Assembly: GCF_017308975.1 (NCBI RefSeq)
Contig: NZ_JADWPD010000030.1
Span: 62,001-126,000, forward strand
Reading direction: 5' to 3'
Origin: Amycolatopsis sp. MtRt-6
GTDB taxonomy: Bacteria > Actinomycetota > Actinomycetes > Mycobacteriales > Pseudonocardiaceae
DNA: 64,000 bases
Shown: positions 40,583-48,725 of the stretch, piece after piece
Layout of the letters: each line of letters opens with the position of its first letter
Position numbering within the stretch: the first letter of the stretch is position 1
Program-made: the position numbers and the translations under genes
Notes under the pieces: generated by a model
What the model was told of the DNA's origin: nothing
What the model saw: only the letters and a program-made list of their open reading frames with translations
Databases searched by the model: none

Positions 40583-41338
40583 ATCCACCGGCGCCAGCGT
40601 CGGGCGCTTCGCGGCCAGGGTGTCTCCGGACGACTCGCCCTTCACCCGGCGACGCACCCACGGCAGCGCGTGTTCCCGCGCCCACTGCAGGTTCTGGCTC
40701 CGGCGGGCGGCCGGGCTCAGCACCACCCGCGGTGCCGGTTCCGGGTTGACCAGCGGATGCTCCACGCCCAGGACCCGCAGCACCTCGATGGCGACCTCGG
40801 TGTGCCCGAGCTCGTTGAGGTGCAGGCGGTCCGGCGCCCAGAACCGCCGGTCGCACAGCTGCCGCATCGACCACAGGTCCACCAGCAGCGCGTCGTGGCG
40901 GACCGCGATGCCGCGCACGAGCTCGTTGTAGATGGCCACCCGGCCGCGGATCGTGCGGAACAGCGGGTCCTTGACGCCGTCGACCCCGGTGAACAGGATG
41001 AGGCGGGCACCGGTCGCCCGGATCTTCGCGACGGCGGCTTCGTAGCCGACCATCAGCGCGTCGATGTCGACCTTCGGTCGCATGAGGTCGTTGCCGCCGG
41101 CGTAGAGGCTGACGAGGTCGGGCTCCATGGCCAGCGCGGGCTCGAGCTGCTCGCCGAGGACCTGCGGCAGCAGCTTGCCGCGGATGGCGAGGTTGGCGTA
41201 CCGGAAGCCGGGCTCGTGGGCGGCGAGCTGCTCGGCAACGCGGTCGGCCCAGCCACGCACGCCGTTCGGGGCGGCCGGGTCGTCGTCCCCGACGCCTTCG
41301 GTGAACGAGTCCCCGAGGGTCACTAAGCGCTTGCTCAT
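40562..41338 (-). CDS. SGNH/GDSL hydrolase
   Basis: The 258-residue protein contains the four SGNH blocks: VTLGDSFTEGVGDD (nucleophile Ser), LAIRGKLLPQ (Gly), SLYAGGNDLMRP (Asn), and APDRLHLNELGHTEVA (Asp and His). These are esterases or lipases; the substrate is unknown. The last 50 residues are basic (WVRRRVKGESSG) and look disordered. It has no signal peptide, so it is intracellular. The ATG at 41338 adjoins the divergent methyltransferase remnant. Confidence 0.9.
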   Translation of the reverse strand: MSKRLVTLGDSFTEGVGDDDPAAPNGVRGWADRVAEQLAAHEPGFRYANLAIRGKLLPQVLGEQLEPALAMEPDLVSLYAGGNDLMRPKVDIDALMVGYEAAVAKIRATGARLILFTGVDGVKDPLFRTIRGRVAIYNELVRGIAVRHDALLVDLWSMRQLCDRRFWAPDRLHLNELGHTEVAIEVLRVLGVEHPLVNPEPAPRVVLSPAARRSQNLQWAREHALPWVRRRVKGESSGDTLAAKRPTLAPVDSAPLPR

Positions 41339-41953
41339 GTGCTCAGTCTAGGCAGGCCGCGGGAGGGGGTTCCGGAGACCATCGCCGACTGGTACGAAAC
41401 CACGCTCATCCCCAGCCGGCGGGACGACCCACTGGAGTTCGAGCCGATGCTGCGCGACCTCCTCGGGCCGGGCACGGGACCCTGTCTCGAACTGGGCTGC
41501 GGCACCGGCGCCCACGCAGAGCGGATCCGGCGGCTCGGCCGGACCTCACTCGGCGTCGGCGTCTCCGCGGGGATGCTGCGCCACGCCGCCGCGCGGCTGC
41601 CGGTCGTGCTCGGCGACGCCGCCGCGCTGCCGATCGCCTCCGGGGCGCTGCTCGCCGTCGTCGCGGTCATGGTCCACACCGACATGCCCGCATACCCGGC
41701 GGTGCTGGGCGAGGCGGCCCGCGTCCTGGCGCCCGGCGGGGTGTTCGTGCACATCGGCGTGCACCCGTGTTTCTGCGGCGGGTTCGCCGACCGCGGCGAC
41801 AGCCGGGCCGTCGTCATCCGGCCCGGCTACCGCGAGACCGGCTGGACGGCGGCGCACCCACACCGACGGTCTTCGCGTGGCGGGCGAGAAAGCCTTACGC
41901 CGAACGAGCCAACCGATGATCGTCCGGACCGGATCGCTATCCTCCCGCGATGA
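41339..41953 (+). pseudogene. Class I methyltransferase, internally deleted and frameshifted
   Basis: The N-terminal 160 or so residues are a good SAM methyltransferase: GPCLELGCGTGAHAERIRRLG (motif I), VVLGDAAALPIASGALLAVVAVM (motif II/III), LAPGGVFVHIGVHPCFCGGF. After GYRETGW (ending near 41853) the frame turns into non-family sequence up to 41953. A normal family C-terminus, PTVFAWRARKPYAERANR followed by TGA at 41917-41919, is present in another frame starting at 41863. This implies loss of several dozen codons plus a frameshift. The residual N-terminal part lacks the final strands, so activity is doubtful. The start is GTG 41339, directly next to the SGNH start. Confidence 0.65.
41938..41943 (+). 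promoter_or_regulatory. -10 box for DUF1707/WD40 gene (leaderless)
   Basis: TATCCT lies 6 nt before the ATG at 41950. Confidence 0.5.
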
Positions 41954-43932
41954 CTGGGGAAGTCCGAATCGGTGATCAAGCTCGCGCGGCGGCCACCCGC
42001 ACAGTCGACACGGCGTTACGCGAAGGCCGGCTCGACCTGGCCGAGTACGAACGGCGGCTGGCGATCATCCAGGCCGCCAAGGTGCGGAAAGACCTGACAC
42101 CGGCCGTCGCCGATCTGCCCGACGGTTCCGGCCGGACCGGACCGGGCCTGCGGATCGCCGCCGCAGACCGGGAACGAGCGCTGGTGCAGCTGGCCGGCGC
42201 TCTGACCGACGGTCGCCTGGAGGCGCGCGCCTACGCCGACGCCGAAGAGCTGGTGAACCGAGCCGTCACCTACGCCGACCTCGACGCCGTCGTCGGCAAC
42301 CTGGACGCCAAGGTGAGCCACACCGAACGCGACCAGGCCATCGCGCGCATCGAGGCCGCGGTGACCGGCGGGCGGCTGGAGCCGGGCGAACAGCACGACC
42401 GCGTGGCCGCGGTCCGGCGCGCGACCACCGACGCCCAGCTGGCCGCGCTGGTGGCCGACCTCCCCGCCGGTTCGGGTCCGGCCCGGTCGCCGCGGGCCTC
42501 GAACGCCGACCGCGAAGCCGTTGCCGCGCAACTGCACGACGCCGTCGAGGCCGGCGTGCTGGACCTGCCGGAGTTCGACGAGCGCGTCCGCGCGGTGTAT
42601 GCCGCCCGGTGGCGCGACGAGCTGTCGAGGTTGGTGGCGGATCTGCCGCGGCCGGCGCCGCCGACCGCCTTTCCGGCCGCGCCGCCGGTCGACCTGCCCC
42701 CACGGAAGCCGCCGTCGTTCGAGGCCGGGATGACCGCGGCCAAGGTCGCGGGCTTCGGCATGTTTCCCATGATCGGCCTCGTGATCGTCCTGGGGATGGC
42801 GGGACTGGCCGCGGTGGCCATCGTGGTGGGGGCCGTCTGGGCGGTCGTGTTCACCGGGCTGCTGGTGTGGGCCAAGCGCACCACGACGGCGGCCATCGCC
42901 GCGGAAAGCTCTTCCCACGTCGGATACCCGGTCCAGCCGGTACCGATCGAGGAAGCGACGTGGGTCGACGTCGACCCGGCCGAGTGGACGCCTCGCACCC
43001 GGACACTGGGCGCGCACAAGGGCGGCCTGGTGGCGGTCACGACGCTGCTCCTGCCCGACGGCACCCCGCTGGCGATCACCGGCGGCCGCGACAACACCGC
43101 GAAGGTGTGGGACCTGACCGACGACTCGCTGCGCCACACGCTCAGCGGTCACACCCACGACGTGCAGGGCGTCGCGGCGATGGTCCTGCCGGACGACGTC
43201 CCGGTCGCGGTGACCGTCAGCCCGGACCGCACCGCCCGCGTGTGGGACCTTCGTGACGGGTCGCAGCGCGGCGCGCCGGTGCAGCCGGGCTTCGAGCCGG
43301 ACGAGGTGAAGTGCCTGTCGCTGGCCGACGGCACCCCGGTCGCGGTCGTCCACAACGTGTCCGAGGGAATCCGGTGGTGGGACCTCCGGGACAACAAGAT
43401 GCTCGGGAAGGTCGCCGACAGCGCTTACGACACCTTCGTCGACGGGATGTACGCGGTGGTGCTCCCGGACGGCACGCCGGTCGCGCTGGCCACCGGCTGG
43501 GAGGGGCCGATCAAGGCGCTGGACCTGAAGACCGGGAAGACCCGGTTCGAGCTGCTCGGCCACACCCATCCCGTGCGGGCGATCGACACCACGGTGCTGC
43601 CCGACGGCACGCCGGTCGCCGTGTCCGTGAGCGGGGACAAGACGATCCGCGTCTGGGACCTGCGCGGCCGGACCCTGCGCCACACCGTCGCCGGCCTGCT
43701 CGAAACCCAGCACGCCGTGGTGTGCACGACCCTGCCGGACGGCACCCCGGTCGCCGTCACCTGCGACTGGGACCGGAACACGGCGGTGTGGGACCTCCGG
43801 GACGGCTCCGCACTGCCGTCCCGGCTCGAGCTGTGGGGCGACCTTCTGAGCGCGATCGCCCTCCCGGACCAGACCCTGGTCCTCGGCCTGTCCGACGACG
43901 ACGGCGCCGCGGCGGTCCACTCCCTGACTTAG
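41950..43932 (+). CDS. Four DUF1707 repeats, transmembrane region, seven-bladed WD40 propeller
   Basis: The protein is 660 residues. Four tandem DUF1707-like helical repeats are visible at about 5-57, 67-118, 121-172 and 182-232, each ending in a DLP or NLD turn (e.g. REGRLDLAEYERRL, TDGRLEARAYADAEE, TGGRLEPGEQHDRV, EAGVLDLPEFDERV). A Pro-rich linker and two adjacent membrane helices (about 271-306) follow, then a WD40-type propeller from 350 to the end with seven units (KVWDL, RVWDL, RWWDL, KALDL, RVWDL, AVWDL, AVHSL), most containing LPDGTPVAV. Function is unknown; a membrane-tethered scaffold or sensor is inferred. DUF1707 normally occurs once per protein. Confidence 0.85.
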   Translation: MTGEVRIGDQARAAATRTVDTALREGRLDLAEYERRLAIIQAAKVRKDLTPAVADLPDGSGRTGPGLRIAAADRERALVQLAGALTDGRLEARAYADAEELVNRAVTYADLDAVVGNLDAKVSHTERDQAIARIEAAVTGGRLEPGEQHDRVAAVRRATTDAQLAALVADLPAGSGPARSPRASNADREAVAAQLHDAVEAGVLDLPEFDERVRAVYAARWRDELSRLVADLPRPAPPTAFPAAPPVDLPPRKPPSFEAGMTAAKVAGFGMFPMIGLVIVLGMAGLAAVAIVVGAVWAVVFTGLLVWAKRTTTAAIAAESSSHVGYPVQPVPIEEATWVDVDPAEWTPRTRTLGAHKGGLVAVTTLLLPDGTPLAITGGRDNTAKVWDLTDDSLRHTLSGHTHDVQGVAAMVLPDDVPVAVTVSPDRTARVWDLRDGSQRGAPVQPGFEPDEVKCLSLADGTPVAVVHNVSEGIRWWDLRDNKMLGKVADSAYDTFVDGMYAVVLPDGTPVALATGWEGPIKALDLKTGKTRFELLGHTHPVRAIDTTVLPDGTPVAVSVSGDKTIRVWDLRGRTLRHTVAGLLETQHAVVCTTLPDGTPVAVTCDWDRNTAVWDLRDGSALPSRLELWGDLLSAIALPDQTLVLGLSDDDGAAAVHSLT

Positions 43933-44438
43933 GCGCTGACCTGCCGGGCCCGGTGCTCGGCCACGTGCACCCGCGTCGCACAGCGCGTCGAGCAGAACCG
44001 CCGGCGGCCGTTGCGCGAAGTATCGACGTACGCCGTTTCGCAGCCTTCGCGGCTGCAGATGCCCAAGCGGTCCGGGGCTTCGCACACCAGGTGGGCCAGG
44101 CCGCCCGCGGTGTACGCGCGGACCCGGCCGACCGGGCCCGCGTCCGCCGCCGAGTAGTGCAGGTGGGGTGGCTTGCCGTCGTGGGTGGTGATGTACGGGC
44201 GGCACGCCGCTTCCGCCAGCAGTTCGTTGACCAGCTCCGGCCGGTCGCCCGGGCTTGCGGCGAACACCGGCCGCAAGCGGCGGGCCCACGCGGCGATCCG
44301 GTCGGCTTCGGTGTCGGTCAGTGCCTTGATGGCCATGCCGTTGCCGACCATGCCGGCGAGGAGCTCGCTCGCGGACCCGGCGTTGACCAGGTCGGCGGCC
44401 ACCAGCGCGGCCGGGCCGCCGTAAGGGTTGAAGTGCAC
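43929..44438 (-). CDS. CGNR zinc-finger (ABATE domain) transcriptional regulator
   Basis: The 169-residue protein has the N-terminal ABATE-like region (HFNPYGGPAALVAADLVNAG) and the C-terminal CGNR zinc finger: GICSREGCETAYVDTSRNGRRRFCSTRCATRVHVAEHR. Four Cys bind zinc, and the finger is a likely DNA-binding element. The targets are unknown. GTG 44438 is the start. Its stop overlaps that of the WD40 gene within TTAG. Confidence 0.9.
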   Translation of the reverse strand: MHFNPYGGPAALVAADLVNAGSASELLAGMVGNGMAIKALTDTEADRIAAWARRLRPVFAASPGDRPELVNELLAEAACRPYITTHDGKPPHLHYSAADAGPVGRVRAYTAGGLAHLVCEAPDRLGICSREGCETAYVDTSRNGRRRFCSTRCATRVHVAEHRARQVSA

Positions 44439-44464
44439 TGAGCCATTACAGCACGATCGACGGC

Positions 44465-44629
44465 ATGGACCGCAACCGTTGCCCCCGCTGCGGCTGGCCG
44501 CTCGCCGAACTCCCGGCGGCCGCGGCGCAGCCCGTCACCCACCGGCTCGACTACGTGCGCTGCGTCTGCGGCAGCTGGCTCGCCCGCCTGGACGGCGAAG
44601 TCGTCGGCGCCACCCGATCGGCGCCGTGA
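44465..44629 (+). CDS. Small zinc-ribbon protein (54 aa)
   Basis: A short gene reads MDRNRCPRCGWPLAELPAA, then VTHRLDYVRCVCGSWLARLDG. The pairs CPRC and CVC form a possible zinc ribbon, with a tryptophan after each. The length, the conserved-looking Cys spacing and the GC-biased third positions support coding. It is divergent from the CGNR gene by 26 bp. I do not recognise a named family; a nucleic-acid or protein-binding role is possible. Confidence 0.6.
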   Translation: MDRNRCPRCGWPLAELPAAAAQPVTHRLDYVRCVCGSWLARLDGEVVGATRSAP

Positions 44630-44685
44630 CCGCCCTTCTCGCACTGCCGAGTGTCTCGGGAGCTCCGGCGCGCGGGCGCCGTGAC

Positions 44686-45711
44686 TCAGAGGTCGAGCGC
44701 GCCCGCCGCGTTGTCGTTCCACTGGTCGACGCGGCGGATGTACTCGTACAGCGCCCGGCTGCCGCGGACCCAGCGGCCCTGGTCGGCGATCGCGAGGTCG
44801 TCGGCCCCGGCCCGGCGGGCCTCGGTCGCGAACCCGGACCGCAGCGAGTGCCCGGTCACCGGGTACGGCAGCCCCGCCCGCACACCGGCGCGGGTGAGGA
44901 TCTGGTTGACGCCGGTCGTGCTCAGCGCGGGCTCGCCGACGTTGCCGTGCCGGTCGACGCGGCGGAACGCCGGGCCCTCGGTGATCCCGGCGCCGGAGCG
45001 CCACGCGAACCACGCCCGCACCGGGTCGGTGTCGGCGTTCTCGCGCCGCGGGACGACCATGTCACCGGTGCTCTTGCCGTGCCGGACGGTCACCGCCAGC
45101 CCCCGGTCGTCCACCGGCTGCACGTCGGTGACCAGCAGGTTCGCCAGGTCCGAGCAGCGGGCGGCAATCGGGAAGCCGATCAGCAGCATCGCCCGGTCCC
45201 GGGCGCCGGCGAGGGTGTCGGGGCACGCGCGCGACATCGCCCGCAGGTCGGCCAGGGTGACCATGGTGGCCTTGCCGCGGCCGCGCTGGATCCCTTCCCG
45301 GGCCAGCCGCTGCCGGTACCCCTTCAGCGCCCGCCACGCGGCCCGGCTCGCTTCGGGATCGACGACGACCTTGTGGTGCCGCAGCCCGGCGAGCGCCCCG
45401 GTGAGCCGCCGCTCGATCGTCGACGGCGCCGCCGGGGCCGCGCGTTCGGGCACTTCGGGCACGGTCCGCTCGTCCGGCCGCAGCGTCCGCCCCCGTTCCA
45501 GCCACACGACGAACCCGGTCAAGGCACCGATCGTCGCCGACAACGGCGGGATCCCGGCTTCGGCGGTGTAGTCCTGCCACACCTGCCAGTCCTGGGCGTA
45601 GGCCTTGAGCGTGTTGGGCGGCCGCTGCTCGTCGACGTGCCGGGCGGCGGCCTCGTCGAGCAGCGCCAGCCGCTCGAGCGCGGCCTCGGTCACCGGTTCC
45701 AGGTCGGGCAC
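44686..45711 (-). CDS. Tyrosine recombinase with Cre-like active site
   Basis: The 341-residue protein (Cre is 343) has an N-terminal core-binding domain (about 20-130, TLKAYAQDWQVWQDYTAEAGIPP) and a catalytic domain. Catalytic residues: Arg185 in FPIAARCSDL, Lys213 in RHGKS, His288 and Arg291 in TGHSLRSG, Trp314 in QGRW, and nucleophile Tyr324 in YEYIRRVD. The Arg-Lys distance (28) equals that of Cre, and Trp replaces the His that most tyrosine recombinases have, as in Cre. The end (YIRRVD, then NAAGAL) also resembles Cre's. The family role is strand exchange between two short inverted-repeat sites. A perfect 13-8-13 site lies 2.9 kb upstream of its start. Confidence 0.9.
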   Translation of the reverse strand: MPDLEPVTEAALERLALLDEAAARHVDEQRPPNTLKAYAQDWQVWQDYTAEAGIPPLSATIGALTGFVVWLERGRTLRPDERTVPEVPERAAPAAPSTIERRLTGALAGLRHHKVVVDPEASRAAWRALKGYRQRLAREGIQRGRGKATMVTLADLRAMSRACPDTLAGARDRAMLLIGFPIAARCSDLANLLVTDVQPVDDRGLAVTVRHGKSTGDMVVPRRENADTDPVRAWFAWRSGAGITEGPAFRRVDRHGNVGEPALSTTGVNQILTRAGVRAGLPYPVTGHSLRSGFATEARRAGADDLAIADQGRWVRGSRALYEYIRRVDQWNDNAAGALDL

Positions 45712-45791
45712 GCGCCGAGGTTAACGGCTCCGGCTGATCTTCATCTGCTGCCACCCCGCCCGGGGCCGGGCGATCCGGGCGGACCTGGTGG

Positions 45792-48530
45792 TCAGCGGGT
45801 GCCCGGGGAAAGCACGTAGGAGAACCGGCGGACGCGCGGCACCCAGGCCTGGAAGACGCTGACGTCGGACAGCGTGAGCGCGCTGGAGAGTTCGGCCAGG
45901 CTGCCGTGGAGGTGGGTCCACTGCGCCACTTCGGCCGGCGCGATCGGGCCGACGGCCGTGCTGGACCACCGGCCTTCGTGCTCGGCCGGCCGCAGGCCGG
46001 TCACGAACCCGGCCCACGGGGTCTGCGGTTCTTCGCGGAGCAACGCGTCGGCGAACCGGCCGAGCAGGCGCCCGTGCGCGGTGAACGCGCCGAGCAGCAC
46101 GACGACGGCCTCGTACTCGCCACCGAGGAAGGCCGACGCGTCGGACAGGTCCCGCGTCGCGCGCAGCATCCGGTAGAGGTTGATGAGGCGCTTGGCGTCC
46201 CGCGGGGTGTCGACCAGCCCGTCCAGCCGCGAGAGCAGCGCGATCTCCGGCTCCGTCAGGGGCCGCGGCAGCTCGGCCGGCTTGGCCGGATCCAGCTGCG
46301 TGGCCACCGGCGAGCCCGCCTCCACCGGGATGTCGCCGGCCGGGCTTTCGTCCGGCGCCGCGAAGTCCGCGGCCCGGCGCTCCGGTGGCGGGCGCTCGCC
46401 GGAACCGGCGGACGGGGTCTCGACCATGCCCCGCAGCAGCTGCCGGAGGCTGCCCGCCGGCATCCGGGGCAGGACCAGCGGGATGTTGAGGATCTTCTCC
46501 AGGTAGTCCTCGGGCGTCACGTGCCAGCCGTCGGCCGGCACGACGGCGTCGCCTTCGATCAGCCTGTCGTAGTGCGTGCTGAGCGAACGCAGCAGCCAGC
46601 GTGGATCGACCCCGACGACGACCACGAACAGGTCGAACGCGAGCAGCAGGTGCACCGCCTGCAGCACGTCGACGACCTGGTGGGGGCTGCAGCGGTCGAG
46701 GTCGTCGATGTAGAGCACGATCCGGTCCAGCGGGCGTGCCTCGCCCTGCGCCGGAGCCGTCATCAGTGCGACGAGCTTTTCGAAGTCCTTCCGGATCGTG
46801 GAGATCAGGCCCAGGTTGCCGTGGTAGTCGGCGGCGCGGGAGCGCTCGGCGAGGAAGGCGTACAGCCGCCGTCCCGGCGTGAGCTCGGTGAGCTGCCTGC
46901 CGAGTTCGCCGATGCGGGCGACGACTTCTTCGAGCTGCCGTTCGGCGATCTGCCGCTCGGCGTCGGCCTTGCGCAGCGCGATGACCTCCCGCTGCGCGGT
47001 GTCGTCCAGGCCGCCCTGGATGTCCTCGGCCAGGGACCGCAGCCGGCTCAGCCCGGTCCGGGCGGCGGTCACCAGCTTGAGCCCGACGGCGAGCAGGGTG
47101 GCGCACACCGCGGCGCCGGCTCCGGTCAGCCAGGCCCGGATGTCCGGCAGGAACGGGACGAGGCACGCCCCGGCCAGCAGCAGGACGCCCGCGGCGGCCA
47201 GCACGGCCTTTCCCTGGCGGTACCGCGAGATCCGGCGCAGTTCCCCGGCTTCGTCGCGTGTTCCCTGGATCTCGTCGGCCAGCAGCCTGCCTTGCTCGGC
47301 GAGGTCGTCGACGCCGAGTTTCCGCCACACGCCGGAGTACTGCGCCCGCAACGTCTCCGACGTCGCCACGGCCCGCACGAGGTTGAGCGCCCGCGTCTTG
47401 CGGTTCTTGCGGGCTTCGCCGATCTTGCGCTGAAGGGCCGCGGCCTCCGCCTGGGCGCGCTGGGTCACCGCGGTCAGCTGCTTGCGCTGTTCGAGTTCGG
47501 CGGCGAGCCGTTCGCGCAGCTTCGCGCCTTCCGCGAGGCGGGCCCGGTGTTCGGCGTCCGCCTCGCCGGGGTGGCGGACCGGTTCGGCGAGCTGGCGGAA
47601 GATCTCGTCCCCGAGGCTGGCCCAGAGGTTGGCGTCCGTGTAGTGCCACGCGTTGAACCCGACCTGGGCGATCTTCGCGCAGTGGCCGGGCGTCCCTTCC
47701 AGCTGCTTGACCTGGCCCCGCAGCAGGCCCATGAAGTAGCTCTTCCCGGAGCCCCATTCGCCGAACACGCCGATCGACAGCGGCAGCGGCGTGTCTTCCG
47801 CGGCGATCACGGTGGCCAGCATGGACACGTACGGACCGACGCCGAGGTGGTCCCGCGTCAGCGGGATGTACTCGTTCGGGTCGACGAGGTCCTTGGCGAC
47901 ACCGCCGGCGAGCTGGTCCGCCGAGTACACCGACGGCGGGGCGGGCGTCACGGGCTTGGTGCTCGTCTTGCTCTCCGGGAGGGCGGCGGCCTGCCACTGC
48001 TCCCGGAGGGCGGTGACGTGCTCGCGCTGGTTGGAGAAGAAGACGACGTGGCGAAGGGCGGGGTGGGCGCTCAGCGCGCCCCGCACGAGCGCGGCGGCGG
48101 CGACGTCCGGGGCGACACCGAGCCGTCCGGCGGCGAACAGCGGCACGGCAATGGCTGTGGCGCCGGCCTGGGCCGCTTTGGTGATCGCGGCGGCGGTCGC
48201 CGTGGTGATCGAGGCCGATGTCGGCGAACTGCGCCCGCCGCGGGGGTGCGAAGTGGCCACCACCACCAGGCGCAGGGGCCGGCTTCCGGTCTGTACGCCC
48301 AGGTCGAGCAAGACGGGGGAGCCCGGCGTGATGGTGCCGAGCTGGATCGGCGCCCAGGCCGCGTCGGGGAACTGCCGGGCGAGGTCATCGCCGACCCCGC
48401 CGAGGCCGCCGCTGCCCACCGAGATCGTCAGGGCGTCGACCGGCAGCTCCCACGGCCGGCTGGTCAGCGCGACCTCGTAGGAGACGCCGTCGACGGTCTG
48501 CAGTGGGGTCAGTTCGTACGGCGGTTCCAT
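45792..48530 (-). CDS. Macro-like domain fused to membrane KAP P-loop NTPase
   Basis: The protein is 912 residues. Residues 15-180 look like a macro (ADP-ribose-binding) domain: PVDALTISVGSGGLGGVGDDLA, then GATAIAVPLFAAGRLGVAPDVAA, then HVVFFSNQREHVTALREQW. A KAP NTPase follows: Walker A GEWGSGKS at 257-264, FNAWHY, two membrane helices inserted at about 441-460 and 468-487 flanked by coiled coils, Walker B IVLYIDDLDRC at 604-614, and a late DTPRDAKRLINLYRML. KAP ATPases include phage-exclusion protein PifA. The fusion suggests sensing of an NAD-derived ligand or modification at the membrane. It is on the same strand as the recombinase gene downstream, 80 bp away. Confidence 0.82.
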   Translation of the reverse strand: MEPPYELTPLQTVDGVSYEVALTSRPWELPVDALTISVGSGGLGGVGDDLARQFPDAAWAPIQLGTITPGSPVLLDLGVQTGSRPLRLVVVATSHPRGGRSSPTSASITTATAAAITKAAQAGATAIAVPLFAAGRLGVAPDVAAAALVRGALSAHPALRHVVFFSNQREHVTALREQWQAAALPESKTSTKPVTPAPPSVYSADQLAGGVAKDLVDPNEYIPLTRDHLGVGPYVSMLATVIAAEDTPLPLSIGVFGEWGSGKSYFMGLLRGQVKQLEGTPGHCAKIAQVGFNAWHYTDANLWASLGDEIFRQLAEPVRHPGEADAEHRARLAEGAKLRERLAAELEQRKQLTAVTQRAQAEAAALQRKIGEARKNRKTRALNLVRAVATSETLRAQYSGVWRKLGVDDLAEQGRLLADEIQGTRDEAGELRRISRYRQGKAVLAAAGVLLLAGACLVPFLPDIRAWLTGAGAAVCATLLAVGLKLVTAARTGLSRLRSLAEDIQGGLDDTAQREVIALRKADAERQIAERQLEEVVARIGELGRQLTELTPGRRLYAFLAERSRAADYHGNLGLISTIRKDFEKLVALMTAPAQGEARPLDRIVLYIDDLDRCSPHQVVDVLQAVHLLLAFDLFVVVVGVDPRWLLRSLSTHYDRLIEGDAVVPADGWHVTPEDYLEKILNIPLVLPRMPAGSLRQLLRGMVETPSAGSGERPPPERRAADFAAPDESPAGDIPVEAGSPVATQLDPAKPAELPRPLTEPEIALLSRLDGLVDTPRDAKRLINLYRMLRATRDLSDASAFLGGEYEAVVVLLGAFTAHGRLLGRFADALLREEPQTPWAGFVTGLRPAEHEGRWSSTAVGPIAPAEVAQWTHLHGSLAELSSALTLSDVSVFQAWVPRVRRFSYVLSPGTR

Positions 48531-48616
48531 CTTTTTGACTCGCCGGTTCCGGGGCCGTTGTTACGCCTCCGGGTTCCAGACCACTCGTCCGGGCCCCGTC
48601 CGTCTCCTGCCGGGTT

Positions 48617-48650
48617 CTGAGTTGGGATATGTGACCTTATCCCAACTCAG
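48617..48650. other. Perfect 13-8-13 inverted repeat, candidate lox-like recombination site
   Basis: Left arm CTGAGTTGGGATA (48617-48629) and its exact complement (48638-48650) flank the asymmetric 8-bp spacer TGTGACCT. This is the geometry of loxP and its relatives (13-bp arms, 8-bp directional spacer, 34 bp in all), and the inner arm ends are ATA/TAT as in loxP. It lies between the divergent KAP and coiled-coil genes. An operator is the alternative. Confidence 0.6.
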
Positions 48651-48693
48651 CGACGTGACAGTCAATCTTTTGATTTTGAACAGATGCTTCTAG

Positions 48694-48705
48694 TTCTGAT
48701 CAGAA
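48694..48705. promoter_or_regulatory. TTCTGATCAGAA palindrome upstream of coiled-coil gene
   Basis: This 12-bp perfect palindrome lies 7 nt upstream of the -10 box TAGAGT (48713-48718), itself 7 nt before the GTG at 48726. It is in an AT-rich stretch unlike the rest of the window. An overlapping GCTTCT/AGAAGC repeat (48686-48707) adds symmetry. It is a likely repressor site, perhaps for autoregulation. Confidence 0.55.
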
Positions 48706-48725
48706 GCTTTGATAGAGTGCCCTGC

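Noticed and set aside
43050..43920. Regularly recurring DNA (GACGGCACCCCGGTCGC-like phrase) suggestive of a tandem DNA repeat
   Set aside because: The recurrence follows the blades of the WD40 propeller (LPDGTPVAV) and spacing varies with protein loops, so it is protein repetition and not a CRISPR or satellite array.
48617..48650. The 13-8-13 repeat as a simple transcription terminator
   Set aside because: It lies between divergent 5' ends, not after a stop codon, so it does not suit a terminator. An operator function is still possible and is kept as the alternative to a recombination site.
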